Counted from the first letter of the stretch, positions 36,084-50,153 are shown. The stretch: DNA of 64,000 nt from Micromonospora pallida (GCF_900090325.1 NZ_FMHW01000002.1:1426001-1490000); one strand, 5' to 3'. Notes: generated from the letters alone by a model not told the origin. Made by a program: numbers and translations.

Positions 36084-37499
36084 ATGACGATCCCCGACAC
36101 CGGACTCCGGACCGAGCCCGGCTCCTTCCGTGACCCGACCAACCAGGTGTTCCACCTCGGCGGCGACGTGCTGCGCGGCCTCGACGAGCAGGCCGCCCGG
36201 GACTACCGGACCCTGGCCGGTACGGAGTTCTTCCGGACCCTGCTCGCCGCCGGCAAGGTCTGCGGCACCGAACCGGTCGACCCGCTGCCCGGCGTGCCTT
36301 GGACGACCGTGCTGCGGCACGAACGGATCCCGTTCGTCTCCCACCCGTACGAGTGGTCGTTCGGCATGCTGCGCGACGCCGCGCTGCTGCACCTGGAGAT
36401 CCTCCGCGCCGCCCTCGACCACGGGTTCACCCTGAAGGACGGCTCGGCCTACAACGTCCAGTGGCGCGGCGTGGAGCCGGTCTTCATCGACGTGGGGTCG
36501 TTCGAGCCGGTCCGGGAGGGCGAACCCTGGGCGGGTTACCGGCAGTTCTGCCAGACGTTGCTCTACCCGCTGCTGCTCCAGGCCCATCTCGGCGTGGACT
36601 TCCAGCCCTGGCTGCGGGCCCGGGTCGACGGCATCGAGGCCGACCAGCTCCGGCCGCTGTTCCGGGGCGTCCGCCGCCTGCTGCCCGGCGTGCCGACCCA
36701 CGTGCACCTGCACGCGGCGATGCAGCGGCGACACGCCACCGCCAGCACCGCCGCCGTTCGCGACCAGCTCCGCGCCGCCGGGTACTCCCGGGAACTGGCG
36801 CTGGCCACCGTCCGGGGCCTCACCCGGCTCGTCGAGCGGCTGGACCACCCGGCGACGGAGAGCCACTGGGCGGACTACCAGCGCACCTGTGGCTACTCGG
36901 CGGAGGACCGGGCCGCCAAGGAACGCTTCGTCGAGGCCGCGCTGGCGGCCGGGCCACGGCCCCGGCTCGCCCTCGACCTCGGAGCCAACGACGGCCGGTA
37001 CGCCCGGCTCGCCGCCCGGCTCGCCGACCAGGTGGTCGCCGTCGAACAGGACCCCGGGGTCGTCGACCGGCTCTACCGGCGGCTGCGCGCCGACCGGGAG
37101 GGTCGCGTCCTGCCCCTGGTGATGGACCTCGCCGACCCGTCGCCCGGAGGGGGTTGGCGCGGGGTCGAACGGGCCTCCTTCACCGACCGGGCCGACGCCG
37201 ACGTCGTACTCGCCCTCGCGGTCGTGCACCACCTGGCGATCGGACGCAACGTGCCCCTGCCCGAGGTGGTCGACTGCCTGGTCGGGCTGACCCGTCCCGG
37301 CGGGCGGATCGTGGCGGAGTTCGTGCACCCCGACGACCCGATGGCGCGGCGGCTGTCGGCCAACAAGCCGGTGGGCCTGTTCCCGGACTACCGGACCGAG
37401 GTGTTCGAGCGGCTGCTCGGCGCGCGGTGTCGGATCGTCCGTCGCCTCGACCTGCCCTCCGGGACCCGGACCCTGTACCTCGGGATCGTGGGTGACTGA
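36084..37499 (+). CDS. SAM-dependent methyltransferase (NoeA-like, two-domain)
   Basis: A 471-residue protein. Residues 1-290 form an N-terminal domain with an FVSHPYEWSFGML segment seen in nodulation NoeA-like proteins. Residues 295-470 are a class I methyltransferase fold with the SAM loop LALDLGANDGRYARL and the acidic VAVEQDPGV motif. The target may be a sugar or surface polymer. The stop overlaps the next gene's GTG by 8 bases, so it is coupled to the alkaline-phosphatase-fold gene. Confidence 0.85.
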   Translation: MTIPDTGLRTEPGSFRDPTNQVFHLGGDVLRGLDEQAARDYRTLAGTEFFRTLLAAGKVCGTEPVDPLPGVPWTTVLRHERIPFVSHPYEWSFGMLRDAALLHLEILRAALDHGFTLKDGSAYNVQWRGVEPVFIDVGSFEPVREGEPWAGYRQFCQTLLYPLLLQAHLGVDFQPWLRARVDGIEADQLRPLFRGVRRLLPGVPTHVHLHAAMQRRHATASTAAVRDQLRAAGYSRELALATVRGLTRLVERLDHPATESHWADYQRTCGYSAEDRAAKERFVEAALAAGPRPRLALDLGANDGRYARLAARLADQVVAVEQDPGVVDRLYRRLRADREGRVLPLVMDLADPSPGGGWRGVERASFTDRADADVVLALAVVHHLAIGRNVPLPEVVDCLVGLTRPGGRIVAEFVHPDDPMARRLSANKPVGLFPDYRTEVFERLLGARCRIVRRLDLPSGTRTLYLGIVGD

Positions 37500-39545
37500 A
37501 CGGACCATCGCGGCCCCGGAGGAGGTCGGGGCCGATCCGGTGCCCGTGCCCGGGTCGTCGGCCTGGCGGGTCGAACTGGGCCGGCTGCTGGAGGTGGCCG
37601 CCCTGGTCGGCCTGACCGTCACCCAGCCGCTGCTGGACGTGCTCGGCCGCAGCCCCGACTTCTTCCTGTTCCACCGGGCCACCCCGGGTGAGGCCGGGAC
37701 GCTGCTCGCCCTGATCGTCGTGGCGCCCACCGCGGCGCTGGCCGGGCTCGGCGCGTTGACCCGGCTGGCCGGACGGCGCGTCCGGCTGGCCGCGCACCGG
37801 GTGCTCGTCGCGCTGCTGCTCGCCGTCCTCGCCGTTCAGGTGGGCCGGGAGACGACCCCGCTGCGGGGCGTACCGCTGCTGGTGGTGGCCGGGGCGGCGG
37901 GAGTGGCGCTCGCGGCGGCCCACCGGCGTTGGCGGGTGCCCGGACGGGTGCTCCGGGCCGCCGCCGTCGGGCCGCCGGTCTTCGTCGCCCTGTTCGTCCT
38001 CGTCTCGCCCGCCTCGGCGGTGGTGCTGCCGCGCTCCGACGGCGGCGCGGGGCGGGGGCGGCCACCGGACCCGGCGGGCACCCGCCGGTGGTGATGCTGG
38101 TCCTCGACGAGTTTCCGCTGGTGTCGCTGCTCGGCCCGGACGGGCGGATCGACGCGGCCCGGTTCCCGCACTTCGCCGAACTGGCCGCCGGGTCGACCTG
38201 GTACCGCAACGCCACCGGGGTCAGCGGCTGGACCCCGTACGCGCTCCCGGCGATGCTGACCGGCCGCTACCCAGCCCGACCGGACGCCCCGCACTACTCC
38301 CGGTACCCGGAGAACCTCTTCACCGCCCTCGGTGGCCGCTACGACATGCGCGTCCAGGAGAGCATCACCCGGCTCTGCCCGCCCAGCCGCTGCGACCAGC
38401 CGATCGGCCCCGAGCAGGGGCTCGGGGTGCTGGTCCGGTCCACCGCCGACCTGTTGCGCCAGCTCGTCGCGCCGGTGGAGAGCCGGGTCGACCCGGAGGC
38501 GAGCTACCGCGAGCCGACCGCCGCCGAGGTGGGACTCGACGCGGCCGAGCCGCCCCCGACGGACCCGAAGTTCCGCTGGGACAGCCTGGACGACCATCAA
38601 CCGGCCCGGTTCACCAGCTTCCTGGCCGGCCTGCGCCCCGCCGCGCAGCCCACGCTGCACTTCCTGCACCTGCTGATGCCGCACAGCCCGTGGGCGTACC
38701 TGCCGTCGGGCGCCCGGTACGAGGCCCCGGACGACCTGCCGGACGACGGCGCCGGCTGGGCCGACCTGGGCCGGCGCCGGCACCTGGCGCAACTGGGCTA
38801 CACCGACCGGTTGATCGGCGAGACGCTGCGGACGCTGCGCGCCACCGGCCTCTACGACCAGGCGCTGCTGGTGGTCACCGCCGACCACGGGGTCAGCTTC
38901 ACCACCGGTTTCCAGGGGCGGGGACTGGACGCGATCCGCCGGTCCCCGGGTGAGGTGGCCTGGGTGCCGACCTTCGTCAAGGAGCCCGGCCAGCGGGCCG
39001 GCCGGGTCGACGACCGGAACTGGGAGCACGTCGACCTGCTGCCGACCGTGGCGGACCTGGCCCGGATCGGGCTGCCGGGGCCGGTCGACGGGCGGTCCGC
39101 GCGACAGGCCCCCCGGGACCGCGCCGACAAGCTCTTCTACGACCGGCCGGGGGAGCCGCTGACCCTGCCCGGTGGCGTCCCCGTCCCGCCCGCCCCACCC
39201 GCGTCCCACCCGCTGGTGGGCACCACCGTCGGCGACCAGCCGGCCGACGGCACGGTCCGGGTGGCGAACCTCGACGCGTTCCGCGATGTCGACCCGGCCG
39301 CCGGCCAACTGCCCGCGCTGGTCTGGGGCACCGTCCCCGACCGGATACCCGACGGCACCCTGCTGGCCGTGGCGGTCAACGGCCGGATCGGCGCGGTCGT
39401 GCCGGTGGTTCCGCCCGACCCGGGCGGACGGCGGTTCGCCGCGCTGCTGGCCGACGACGCGCTCTTCCGGCCCGGTCCGAACCGGCTCGACGTCTACCAG
39501 ATCGCCCCCGACGGGACGGTGCGCCGGCTGACGCCGGTCGACTGA
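37492..39545 (+). pseudogene. membrane alkaline-phosphatase/sulfatase-fold protein with a one-base frameshift
   Basis: The first part (37492 to about 38055) encodes five membrane spans. After the G-rich stretch at 38048-38060 the frame must shift by one base to continue into a sulfatase or phosphoglycerol-transferase-like domain (PPVVMLVLDEFPL, nucleophile region TPYALPAMLTGRY, metal-binding VVTADHGVSF). The second part has no convincing start of its own because the first strand of the domain lies at the junction. Restoring one G gives 684 residues. It likely hydrolyses or transfers a phosphate or sulfate group on a surface polymer. Confidence 0.82.
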
Positions 39546-39874
39546 TTTTGACACCCCGGACAGGGGCGTTCGCGGAGTGATTTCGGCCACGTGTCCACCC
39601 CTTGCGTGGTACGGGTTTCGCCGTCCACCGCCGACCCCGGACGGCGGATCCGGGCCGGGTTGGGGGGCTTACCACCGTCGATGTCGGGATGGTTTCGGAT
39701 GATTTCCACTCATCATTCGTCGTCACTGTCGGAACCTGTCCGATCGCCGCCGGTCGTCCGCTTCCGCCCAGCACGACGGGGTTTCCGACTCCGCTGATAG
39801 GGAATCGGGTGACGCATCCCTCACCGCCCAACCATGCCGAGCGGTGTCACAGGGATCGCGTTTACGGTAAAAGC
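39546..39874. other. intergenic region upstream of citrate synthase
   Basis: About 330 bases with no supported gene. AT content rises near 39700-39730 and at 39860-39880, which suggests promoter DNA, but no -10/-35 pair is clear. Confidence 0.4.
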
Positions 39875-39908
39875 GAAGGCACCTTCGTCAAAAAGCGAAG
39901 GCGCCTTC
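39875..39908. promoter_or_regulatory. two 12-bp palindromes upstream of citrate synthase
   Basis: GAAGGCACCTTC at 39875-39886 and GAAGGCGCCTTC at 39897-39908, each preceded by AAGC. They are 22 bp apart start to start, so they lie on the same DNA face. The second is a perfect palindrome and lies 32 bases before the start codon. This arrangement suggests a regulator binding as two dimers. Confidence 0.6.
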
Positions 39909-39940
39909 AACGTAGATTCGGCCGGCGAAGCGAGGGACAG

Positions 39941-41224
<1,284 letters not shown>

Positions 41225-41240
41225 CGTTCCACGACCCCGC

Positions 41241-41285
41241 ACGTGACGGGCCGCCACCCCGACCGGGGCTGGCGGCCCGTCACGT
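41241..41285 (+). terminator. hairpin terminator of citrate synthase
   Basis: A perfect 16-bp stem (41241-41256 with 41270-41285) with further pairing inside the loop, 17 bases past the stop codon. Confidence 0.9.
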
Positions 41286-41459
41286 TGTGCGGCCCACCCC
41301 ACCGCGCCCCACTGCACCCGCGCTGGCCGCCGGGGCCCCGCGTCGACGCGGGCGTGTGACCGCCGGGCCCGGGCGCGGCCCTGTGGTCGCACCGCAACGC
41401 GCTGCGCATCCTGGTCCACCGCGACCCGGGGGAGCGGTGTGCCAGGCCCGGCGGCCGAC

Positions 41460-42860
41460 TCAGCGCAGACCGGCGGCGGCGAGCAGGTTGCCGTCGTGCA
41501 CCGGGGGCGCGGCCGGGCGGCCGTACGCCATCCGCTGGGCGGCCTGCTCGGCGGTGAACGACGAGGAGCCGGCCATGGCGGTGGCGTAGGTGGCCGCGGT
41601 CCGCTGCGCGATGGCCGCCCAGCCGTACTGCTCGTGCACCAGGACGCGGGCCCGGCGGGCCAGCATCCGGGCGCGCTCGGTGTCCGACAGCAGCGCGTCG
41701 ACCGCCGCGCTGAGCGACTCCGGGTCCTGCGGGCGGAAGGTCATGCCGGTCACCCCGGGCTCGACGATCTCGGCGAGGCCACCGGTGGCGGACACCGCCA
41801 GCGGCGCGCCGGCCGCCGCCCCCTCCAGGGCCACCATGCCGAACGGCTCGTAGATGCTCGGCACCGCGAAGCAGTCCGACGCGGCCATCACCGCGGGCAG
41901 GTCGGTCCCGCCGAGGAAACCGGGCAGGCTGACCGTGTCGGCCAGGCCGAGCCGGTGCACCTCGGCCTCCAGCTCACCCCGGTACGGGCCGTCGCCGACG
42001 ATCACCGCGCGCAGCCCGGGGTGCCGGTCCCGCAGCCGGGGCAGGCCGGCGAGCAGGTGCTGCACGCCCTTCTCGTAGACCAGCCGGCCGGCGAAGGTGA
42101 CCAGCGGCCCGTCCCCGGCGAACCGGCGACGGGCGGCGGCGACCGCCGCCACCGGAGCCTTCCAGCGGTGCGGCTCGACCCCGTTGGGCACCACGTCGAC
42201 CCGCCCGGCGGGCACGCCGAACAGCCCGCTCACCTCGTCCCGCATGTACCCGGAGCAGACGATCACCCGGCCGGACTCGTTGCTCAGCCAGTGCTCGACC
42301 GCGTGGATGGTGCGGTTCATCTCCTCCGGCAGCCAGCCCTGGTGCCGGCCCGCCTCGGTGGCGTGGATCGTGCTCACCAGCGGCACGTCCAGGTGGTCCC
42401 GGAGGGTCATCGCGGTGTGCGCGACCAGCCAGTCGTGGGCGTGCACCACGTCGTACGAACCGGACTCGGCGGCGCGCAGCGCGGCCCGGGTGAGGGTGTG
42501 GTTGAACGCCATCGTCCAGGCCAGCAGCGAACCGGTGGCCAGCGGGAAGGTCACCGGGTCCTCGGCCGCCCGGACGATCCGCACGCCGTCGGCGTACTCC
42601 TCCAGCGGAGCGCCCTCGGCGTGCCGGGTGACGACGGTGACCTCGTGCCCGGCGGCGGCCAGGGCCACCGACAGGGCGTGCACGTGCCGGCCGAGCCCGC
42701 CGACGAGCACCGGCGGGTACTCCCAGGAGAGCATCAGGATCCGGCGGGGACGGGACGTGGACCCGGCAGGCTGCGGGACCTGGGGGCGGGAGGAGAGGGT
42801 GGGCCGGCAGGCCCGGTCCGAGGGGCTCGCGAGGTGGTCGCCGGCCCGCGGGGTCGTCAC
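41460..42860 (-). CDS. GT4 alpha-glucosyltransferase (Rv3032-like)
   Basis: A 466-residue retaining glycosyltransferase. The N-terminal domain has MLSWEYPPVLVGGLGRHVHALS and VHAHDWLVAH; the donor-binding C-terminal domain has VTFAGRLVYEKGV and the EX7E-type motif PSIYEPFGMVALE. These segments closely resemble mycobacterial Rv3032, an alpha-1,4-glucosyltransferase. The GTG at 42860 is used, giving a 45-residue disordered N terminus; GGAG lies 8 bases upstream. It diverges from glgX and probably elongates glycogen or a related glucan from a nucleotide-glucose donor. Confidence 0.88.
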   Translation of the reverse strand: MTTPRAGDHLASPSDRACRPTLSSRPQVPQPAGSTSRPRRILMLSWEYPPVLVGGLGRHVHALSVALAAAGHEVTVVTRHAEGAPLEEYADGVRIVRAAEDPVTFPLATGSLLAWTMAFNHTLTRAALRAAESGSYDVVHAHDWLVAHTAMTLRDHLDVPLVSTIHATEAGRHQGWLPEEMNRTIHAVEHWLSNESGRVIVCSGYMRDEVSGLFGVPAGRVDVVPNGVEPHRWKAPVAAVAAARRRFAGDGPLVTFAGRLVYEKGVQHLLAGLPRLRDRHPGLRAVIVGDGPYRGELEAEVHRLGLADTVSLPGFLGGTDLPAVMAASDCFAVPSIYEPFGMVALEGAAAGAPLAVSATGGLAEIVEPGVTGMTFRPQDPESLSAAVDALLSDTERARMLARRARVLVHEQYGWAAIAQRTAATYATAMAGSSSFTAEQAAQRMAYGRPAAPPVHDGNLLAAAGLR

Positions 42861-43181
42861 AGGTTTTCTCCGTCCAGGCAGGAGGGCACACGCCGACACG
42901 TCGACGGCGCAGGAGTGGTGGGTGGTGGCCGAGTGGGCCGGTCTGGCGCGCGGGTCGCACGCGCCCGCACCAAGGAAAAGGCATCGACCGGCGATGCGCA
43001 TCCCGAGCGGGCGAAAGGTGAGGAGGACCACCCTGAGGTTTGAAACCGGGGCAGGCCGGTGGGCCGGTGCGGTCCTCGGTCGATCGGGTGGATTGGCACG
43101 CGGCGTGGCGGGGCAATACCGGCGTGCGCGTGGCGGGCCCTGCCTGCGACGACGCCGCCGACGAATGCCCGAAGGAGCGAC
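42861..43181. other. divergent promoter region between the GT4 gene and glgX
   Basis: 321 bases without a supported gene. A perfect 11-bp palindrome GGTTTGAAACC lies at 43034-43044, a possible operator. Cys-rich codons upstream of the GT4 start are in frame but look non-coding. Confidence 0.4.
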
Positions 43182-45298
<2,117 letters not shown>

Positions 45299-45299
<1 letters not shown>

Positions 45300-47659
45300 T
45301 GCCGGTGACCCACGAACCCGCGCGGGCGTCGGGGCCGGATCCTGCGCCCCGCCGGGACGGCGCGTCGTCCGGCCGGCGCGTCGGGGCCACCTACCGGGTG
45401 CAGGTCCGGCCCGGGTTCGACCTGGACGCCACCGCCGGCCTCGCCGGCTACCTCGCCGACCTGGGCGTCACCCACCTCTACAGCGCGCCGCTGCTGACCG
45501 CCACCCCCGGTTCCGCGCACGGCTACGACGTGGTGGACCACCGGGCGGTCAACCCGGAACTCGGCGGCGAGGCGGCCCGGCGGCGGCTGGTCGCCGCGCT
45601 CCGCGCCGCCGGCCTCGGCCTGGTCGTGGACATCGTCCCCAACCATGCCGGGGTGGCCCGGCCGGCGGCCAACCCGGCCTGGTGGGACGTGCTGCGGCGA
45701 GGCCGGGACTCGGCGTACGCGTGCTGGTTCGACATCGACTGGGACCGGGGACGACTGCTGCTGCCGGTGCTCGCCGACAGTCCCGACGCGCTGGACGACC
45801 TCACACTGGCCGACGGGGAGCTGCGCTACCACGACCACCGCTTCCCGATCGCCGACGGCACCGGGGCGGGCAGCGCCCGGGAGGTCCACGACCGGCAGCA
45901 CTACGAGCTGGTCTCCTGGCGACGCGGTGACGCCGAGCTGACGTACCGGCGGTTCTTCGCCATCGCCGACCTGGCCGGGCTGCGGGTGGAGGATCCGGCG
46001 GTCTTCGCCGCCACGCACGCCGAGGTGCTGCGCTGGGTGGCGGCCGGAGAGGTCGACGGCATCCGGGTCGACCACCCCGACGGGCTGCGCGACCCGGCCG
46101 GCTACCTGGCCCGGCTGCGGGCCGCGGCCCCCGCCGCCTGGATCATCGTGGAGAAGATCCTCGAGTACGGCGAGGAACTGCCGGACTGGCCGGTCGACGG
46201 GACCACCGGATACGAGGCGCTCGCCCCGGTCTGCGGCCTCTTCGTCGATGGGCACGCCGAGAGCGACTTCACCGCCCTGGACACCCGGCTCACCGGCACC
46301 GCCACCTCCTGGCCCGAGCTGATCCACGGCACCAAGCTCGCCGCCGCCACCCGGCTGCTCGCCGCCGAGCTGTCCCGGCTGGCCGCCCTCGCCCCCGAGA
46401 TCGACCCGGCTGACGCCCGCGCCGCCCTCGCCGAACTGGCCGCCAACTTCCCGGTCTACCGGGGCTACCCGCCCGAGGGCGCCCGCCACCTGGCCGCCGC
46501 CCGCGCCGAGGCCGGCCGCCGCCGGCCCGACCTGACCGCCGCCCTGGACGCGCTCACCGCCCGGCTGCGCGACCCGGACGACGAACTCGGCCAGCGGTTC
46601 CCACAGCTCACCGGCGCGGTGATGGCCAAGGGGGTGGAGGACACCGCCTACTACCGGTGGAGTCGGTTCGTCGCGCTCAACGAGGTCGGCGGCAGCCCCG
46701 CGCACTTCGGCACCCCGCCGGCGGAGTTCCACCGCTTCGCCGCCGCCCGGCAGCGCCGCTGGCCGACGGCGATGACCACACTCTCCACCCACGACACCAA
46801 GCGCGGCGAGGACGTCCGGGCCCGGCTCGCCGTCCTGTCCGAGCTGCCGCGACGCTGGGCCCGGCAGGTCGGCCGGTGGACGACCGAGGCGCCGCTGCCC
46901 GACCCGGCCTTCGCCCACCTGCTCTGGCAGACCGTCGTCGGCGCCTGGCCGATCGAGCGGGAACGGCTGCACGCGTACGTGGAGAAGGCCGCCCGGGAGG
47001 CCGCCGACTCGACGAGCTGGACCGACCCGGACCCGGTCTTCGAACGGGCCCTGCACGCCTTGGTCGACCGGATGTACGACGACCCGGGCCTGCACGCCTC
47101 GATTACCGCGTTCGCCGCGGAGATCACCGGGGCCGGCTGGTCGAACGCGCTTGGGCAGAAGCTCGTCCAGCTCGCCATGCCCGGTGTCCCCGACGTCTAC
47201 CAGGGCACCGAGCTGTGGGACAACTCCCTGGTGGACCCGGACAACCGCCGGCCGGTCGACTTCGCCGTACGGCGGGACCTGCTGGCCCGCCTGGACGCCG
47301 GCTGGCAGCCCCCGGTCGACCTGGGTGGCGCGGCGAAGCTGCTGGTGGTCTCCCGGACCCTGCGGCTGCGTCGGAACCGGCCCGAGCTGTTCGGCGACCA
47401 CCGCCCGGTGCGGGCGCACGGGCCGGCGACGGCGCACGCCGTCTGCTTCGACACCGGCGGCGCCCTGGTGGTGGCGACCCGGCTGCCGGTGACGCTGGAC
47501 CGCCGGGGTGGGTGGGACGACACGTACGTGTCGCTTCCCGTTTACACCATGACCGAGCTGTTCACCGGGCGCGTCTACGCTGGCGGACGGGTGCCGTTGG
47601 CCGATCTGCTCGGCACCTATCCCGTCGCGTTGCTGGCTCCCACCGGGGAGGCATTATGA
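45299..47659 (+). CDS. treY: maltooligosyl trehalose synthase TreY
   Basis: A 786-residue GH13 enzyme that turns the reducing-end glucose of a maltooligosaccharide into an alpha,alpha-1,1 (trehalose) linkage. Visible motifs are LVVDIVPNH, GIRVDHPDG (nucleophile Asp), WIIVEKILE (Glu) and LSTHDTKRGEDVRARL, which is diagnostic of TreY. The ATG overlaps the glgX stop, with GGAGAGG upstream; the end overlaps treZ (ATGA). The length is typical of the family. Confidence 0.96.
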
Positions 47660-49386
47660 CCGAGTTCACCGTGTGGGCACCGGAGGCGAACCGGGTCCGG
47701 CTGCGGGTCGACGACGCCGACCGGGAGATGACCACCCGGCCGGGCGGCTGGTGGTGGGCCGAGGTGCCCGACGCCGGACCCGGCACCGACTACGCGTTCC
47801 TCCTCGACGACGACGAGCGCGCCCTGCCGGACCCGCGTTCGCCCTGGCAGCCGGTGGGCGTGCACGGGCCGAGCCGGCTCTACGACCACGCCGCCTTCGG
47901 GTGGCGGGACCAGGCGTGGACCGGCCGGCAACTGCCCGGCAGCATCCTGTACGAGCTGCACGTCGGCACGTTCACCCCGGAGGGCACCTTCGACGCGGTG
48001 ATCGACCGCCTCGACCACCTGGTCGACCTCGGGGTCGACATGATCGAACTGCTCCCGGTCAACGCCTTCAACGGCGAACACAACTGGGGCTACGACGGGG
48101 TGTGCTGGTATGCCCCGCACCACGCCTACGGCGGCCCCGACGGCCTGAAACGGCTGGTCGACGCGGCGCACCGCCGGGGACTGGGGGTGATCCTCGACGT
48201 CGTCTACAACCATTTCGGCCCCTCCGGGGCGTACGCGCCGCTGTTCGGGCCGTACCTCGCCGAGGGCACCAACCCGTGGGGCCGGTCGGTCAACCTGGAC
48301 GGACCGCACTCCGACGAGGTCCGCCGCTACATCATCGACAGTGTGCTGATGTGGCTGCGCGACTACCACGTCGACGGCCTGCGGCTGGACGCGGTGCACG
48401 CGCTCACCGACCACCGGGCGGTGCCGCTGCTGGAGGAGTTGGCGGTGGAGGTGGAGTCCCTCGCCACCCACCTCGGCCGGCCGCTGTCGCTGATCGCCGA
48501 GTCCGACCTGAACGACCCCCGGCTGATCACGCCCCGCGAGGCGGGCGGGATGGGCCTGCACGCGCAGTGGAACGACGACGCCCACCACGCCCTGCACACC
48601 CTGCTCACCGGGGAACGGCAGGGCTACTACGCCGACTTCGGCTCGCTGGAGTGCCTGGAGACGGTGCTGACCGGCGCGTTCTTCCACGCCGGCACCTGGT
48701 CGAGCTTCCGTAACCGCAGCCACGGGCGACCGGTCGACCGGCAGCGGGTGCCCGGGCACCGGTTCGTGGCGTACCTGCAGAACCACGACCAGATCGGCAA
48801 CCGCGCCACCGGGGACCGGATCTCCGCCACCCTCTCCCCGGCGATGCTGAGGGTCGGCGCGACCCTGCTGATGACCGCGCCGTTCACCCCGATGTTGTTC
48901 ATGGGGGAGGAGTGGGGCACGACCACCCCGTGGCAGTTCTTCACCAGCCACCCCGAGCCGGAGCTGGCCGACGCGGTCGCCACCGGCCGGCGGCGGGAGT
49001 TCGCCGCGCACGGCTGGCCGCCGGGGGACGTGCCGGACCCGCAGGACCCGCAGACCTTCGCCCGGTCCCGACTGGACTGGGCCGAACTGGACAAGCCGGC
49101 GCACCGGGAGATGCTGGAGTTCCACCGGCGCCTGATCGCGTTGCGCAAGGCCCGGCCGGACCTCTCCGACCCCCGGCTGGACCTGGTCGACGTCCGCCAC
49201 GGCGACCGGTTCCTGGCGGTCCGGCGAGGGGAGTGCGTGGTGGTGGCGAACCTGGCCGACAAACCGCAGCGGGTCGACCTGCCCGGCGTGGTGCGTCAGG
49301 TCCTGCTCACCACCGGCACCGGGGTCACCGTCATGCGGGACGGCGTCGAGTTGCCCGCCGAGACGGCGGCGATCGTCGCCCTGTGA
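47656..49386 (+). CDS. treZ: maltooligosyltrehalose trehalohydrolase TreZ
   Basis: A 576-residue GH13 enzyme that releases trehalose from maltooligosyltrehalose. An N-terminal CBM48-like domain (TEFTVWAPEANRVRL) precedes the barrel with DVVYNHFGP, VDGLRLDAVHAL (nucleophile Asp), LIAESDLNDP (acid Glu) and QNHDQIGNRATGDR (Asp). The start overlaps the treY stop. Together with glgX and treY it makes trehalose from glycogen, a common stress solute route in actinomycetes. Confidence 0.96.
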   Translation: MTEFTVWAPEANRVRLRVDDADREMTTRPGGWWWAEVPDAGPGTDYAFLLDDDERALPDPRSPWQPVGVHGPSRLYDHAAFGWRDQAWTGRQLPGSILYELHVGTFTPEGTFDAVIDRLDHLVDLGVDMIELLPVNAFNGEHNWGYDGVCWYAPHHAYGGPDGLKRLVDAAHRRGLGVILDVVYNHFGPSGAYAPLFGPYLAEGTNPWGRSVNLDGPHSDEVRRYIIDSVLMWLRDYHVDGLRLDAVHALTDHRAVPLLEELAVEVESLATHLGRPLSLIAESDLNDPRLITPREAGGMGLHAQWNDDAHHALHTLLTGERQGYYADFGSLECLETVLTGAFFHAGTWSSFRNRSHGRPVDRQRVPGHRFVAYLQNHDQIGNRATGDRISATLSPAMLRVGATLLMTAPFTPMLFMGEEWGTTTPWQFFTSHPEPELADAVATGRRREFAAHGWPPGDVPDPQDPQTFARSRLDWAELDKPAHREMLEFHRRLIALRKARPDLSDPRLDLVDVRHGDRFLAVRRGECVVVANLADKPQRVDLPGVVRQVLLTTGTGVTVMRDGVELPAETAAIVAL

Positions 49387-49431
49387 CCGCCCGATCTTGA
49401 CCCGGCCCGCCTGGATGCGAGGATGGGCGGC

Positions 49432-49539
49432 ATGGCGTTGCTGCTGACCGATTTGCCGGCCGTAGTCCTCCTCGCCGCCCACCGGGTGTGCTGGAGCACC
49501 GACCAGGTGCTCCAGGTGTCCGGCGGACACGCCCGGTGA
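49432..49539 (+). CDS. possible small ORF upstream of the GNAT gene
   Basis: A 35-codon frame (MALLLTDLPAVVLL start) whose stop overlaps the GTG of the GNAT gene (GTGA). A GAGGATGGG ribosome-like site precedes it. The overlap supports coupling, but the short length leaves it doubtful. Confidence 0.3.
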   Translation: MALLLTDLPAVVLLAAHRVCWSTDQVLQVSGGHAR

Positions 49540-50153
49540 ACGGCTCCGGCTGGCTCGGCGTCCGGCTCCGCCCGGTCACCGAGGACGACCTGGCCATGTT
49601 CCGCCGGTTCCTCGCTGAGCCGGGCCTGATCGGCCCGGACTGGGCCGGCTTCCGGGACGCCGGGGAGCCGGCCCGGCGGTTCGCCGCCGACGGCTACCTC
49701 GGGTTGGATGACGGCCGGCTGATCGTCGAGGTCAACTGTGGACGACCCGACAGCGAACCTGCCGACCCCGACGGTGCGTCGGACGACCACCCGGCCGACG
49801 CCGGCGACCCCGGCGAGGCTCGTCGGGTGGCAGCCGGTTTCGTCGGCTACCAGGCCGGCTGGTACGGGAGGTACGCCCGGCACTGGGAGATCGGCATCGC
49901 CCTGCTGCCCGAGTGGCGGGGGCGTGGCGTCGGTTGGCGGGCGCAGGCGATGCTCTGCGACTACCTCTTCACGCACACCCCGGCCCAGCGCATCCAAGCC
50001 GGCACCCAGCCGGAGAATGCCGCTGAACAGCGGGCGCTGACCAGGGCGGGCTTCCAGTTCGAGGGCGTCGTCCGGTCCTGCGAGTTCCGGGCCGGCCGGT
50101 GGCGTGACGGGTACCTCTACAGCCGGCTTCGCGACGACCCGTCACCCTGGTGA
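49536..50153 (+). CDS. GNAT family N-acetyltransferase
   Basis: A 205-residue acetyltransferase. It begins with VRLRPVTEDDLAMFRRFL and has the acetyl-CoA loop IGIALLPEWRGRGVGWRAQ (pattern RGRGVG) and a C-terminal ENAAEQRALTRAGFQFEG. A variable acidic stretch (about 70-95) interrupts the usual sheet. The GTG at 49536 is chosen over an upstream in-frame GTG at 49488 because of the overlap with the small frame. The substrate is unknown. Confidence 0.8.
   Translation: MNGSGWLGVRLRPVTEDDLAMFRRFLAEPGLIGPDWAGFRDAGEPARRFAADGYLGLDDGRLIVEVNCGRPDSEPADPDGASDDHPADAGDPGEARRVAAGFVGYQAGWYGRYARHWEIGIALLPEWRGRGVGWRAQAMLCDYLFTHTPAQRIQAGTQPENAAEQRALTRAGFQFEGVVRSCEFRAGRWRDGYLYSRLRDDPSPW

Noticed and set aside
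42861..42998. N-terminal extension of the GT4 gene
   Set aside because: The extra residues are Cys- and His-rich without similarity to the family, and a ribosome site supports the GTG at 42860.
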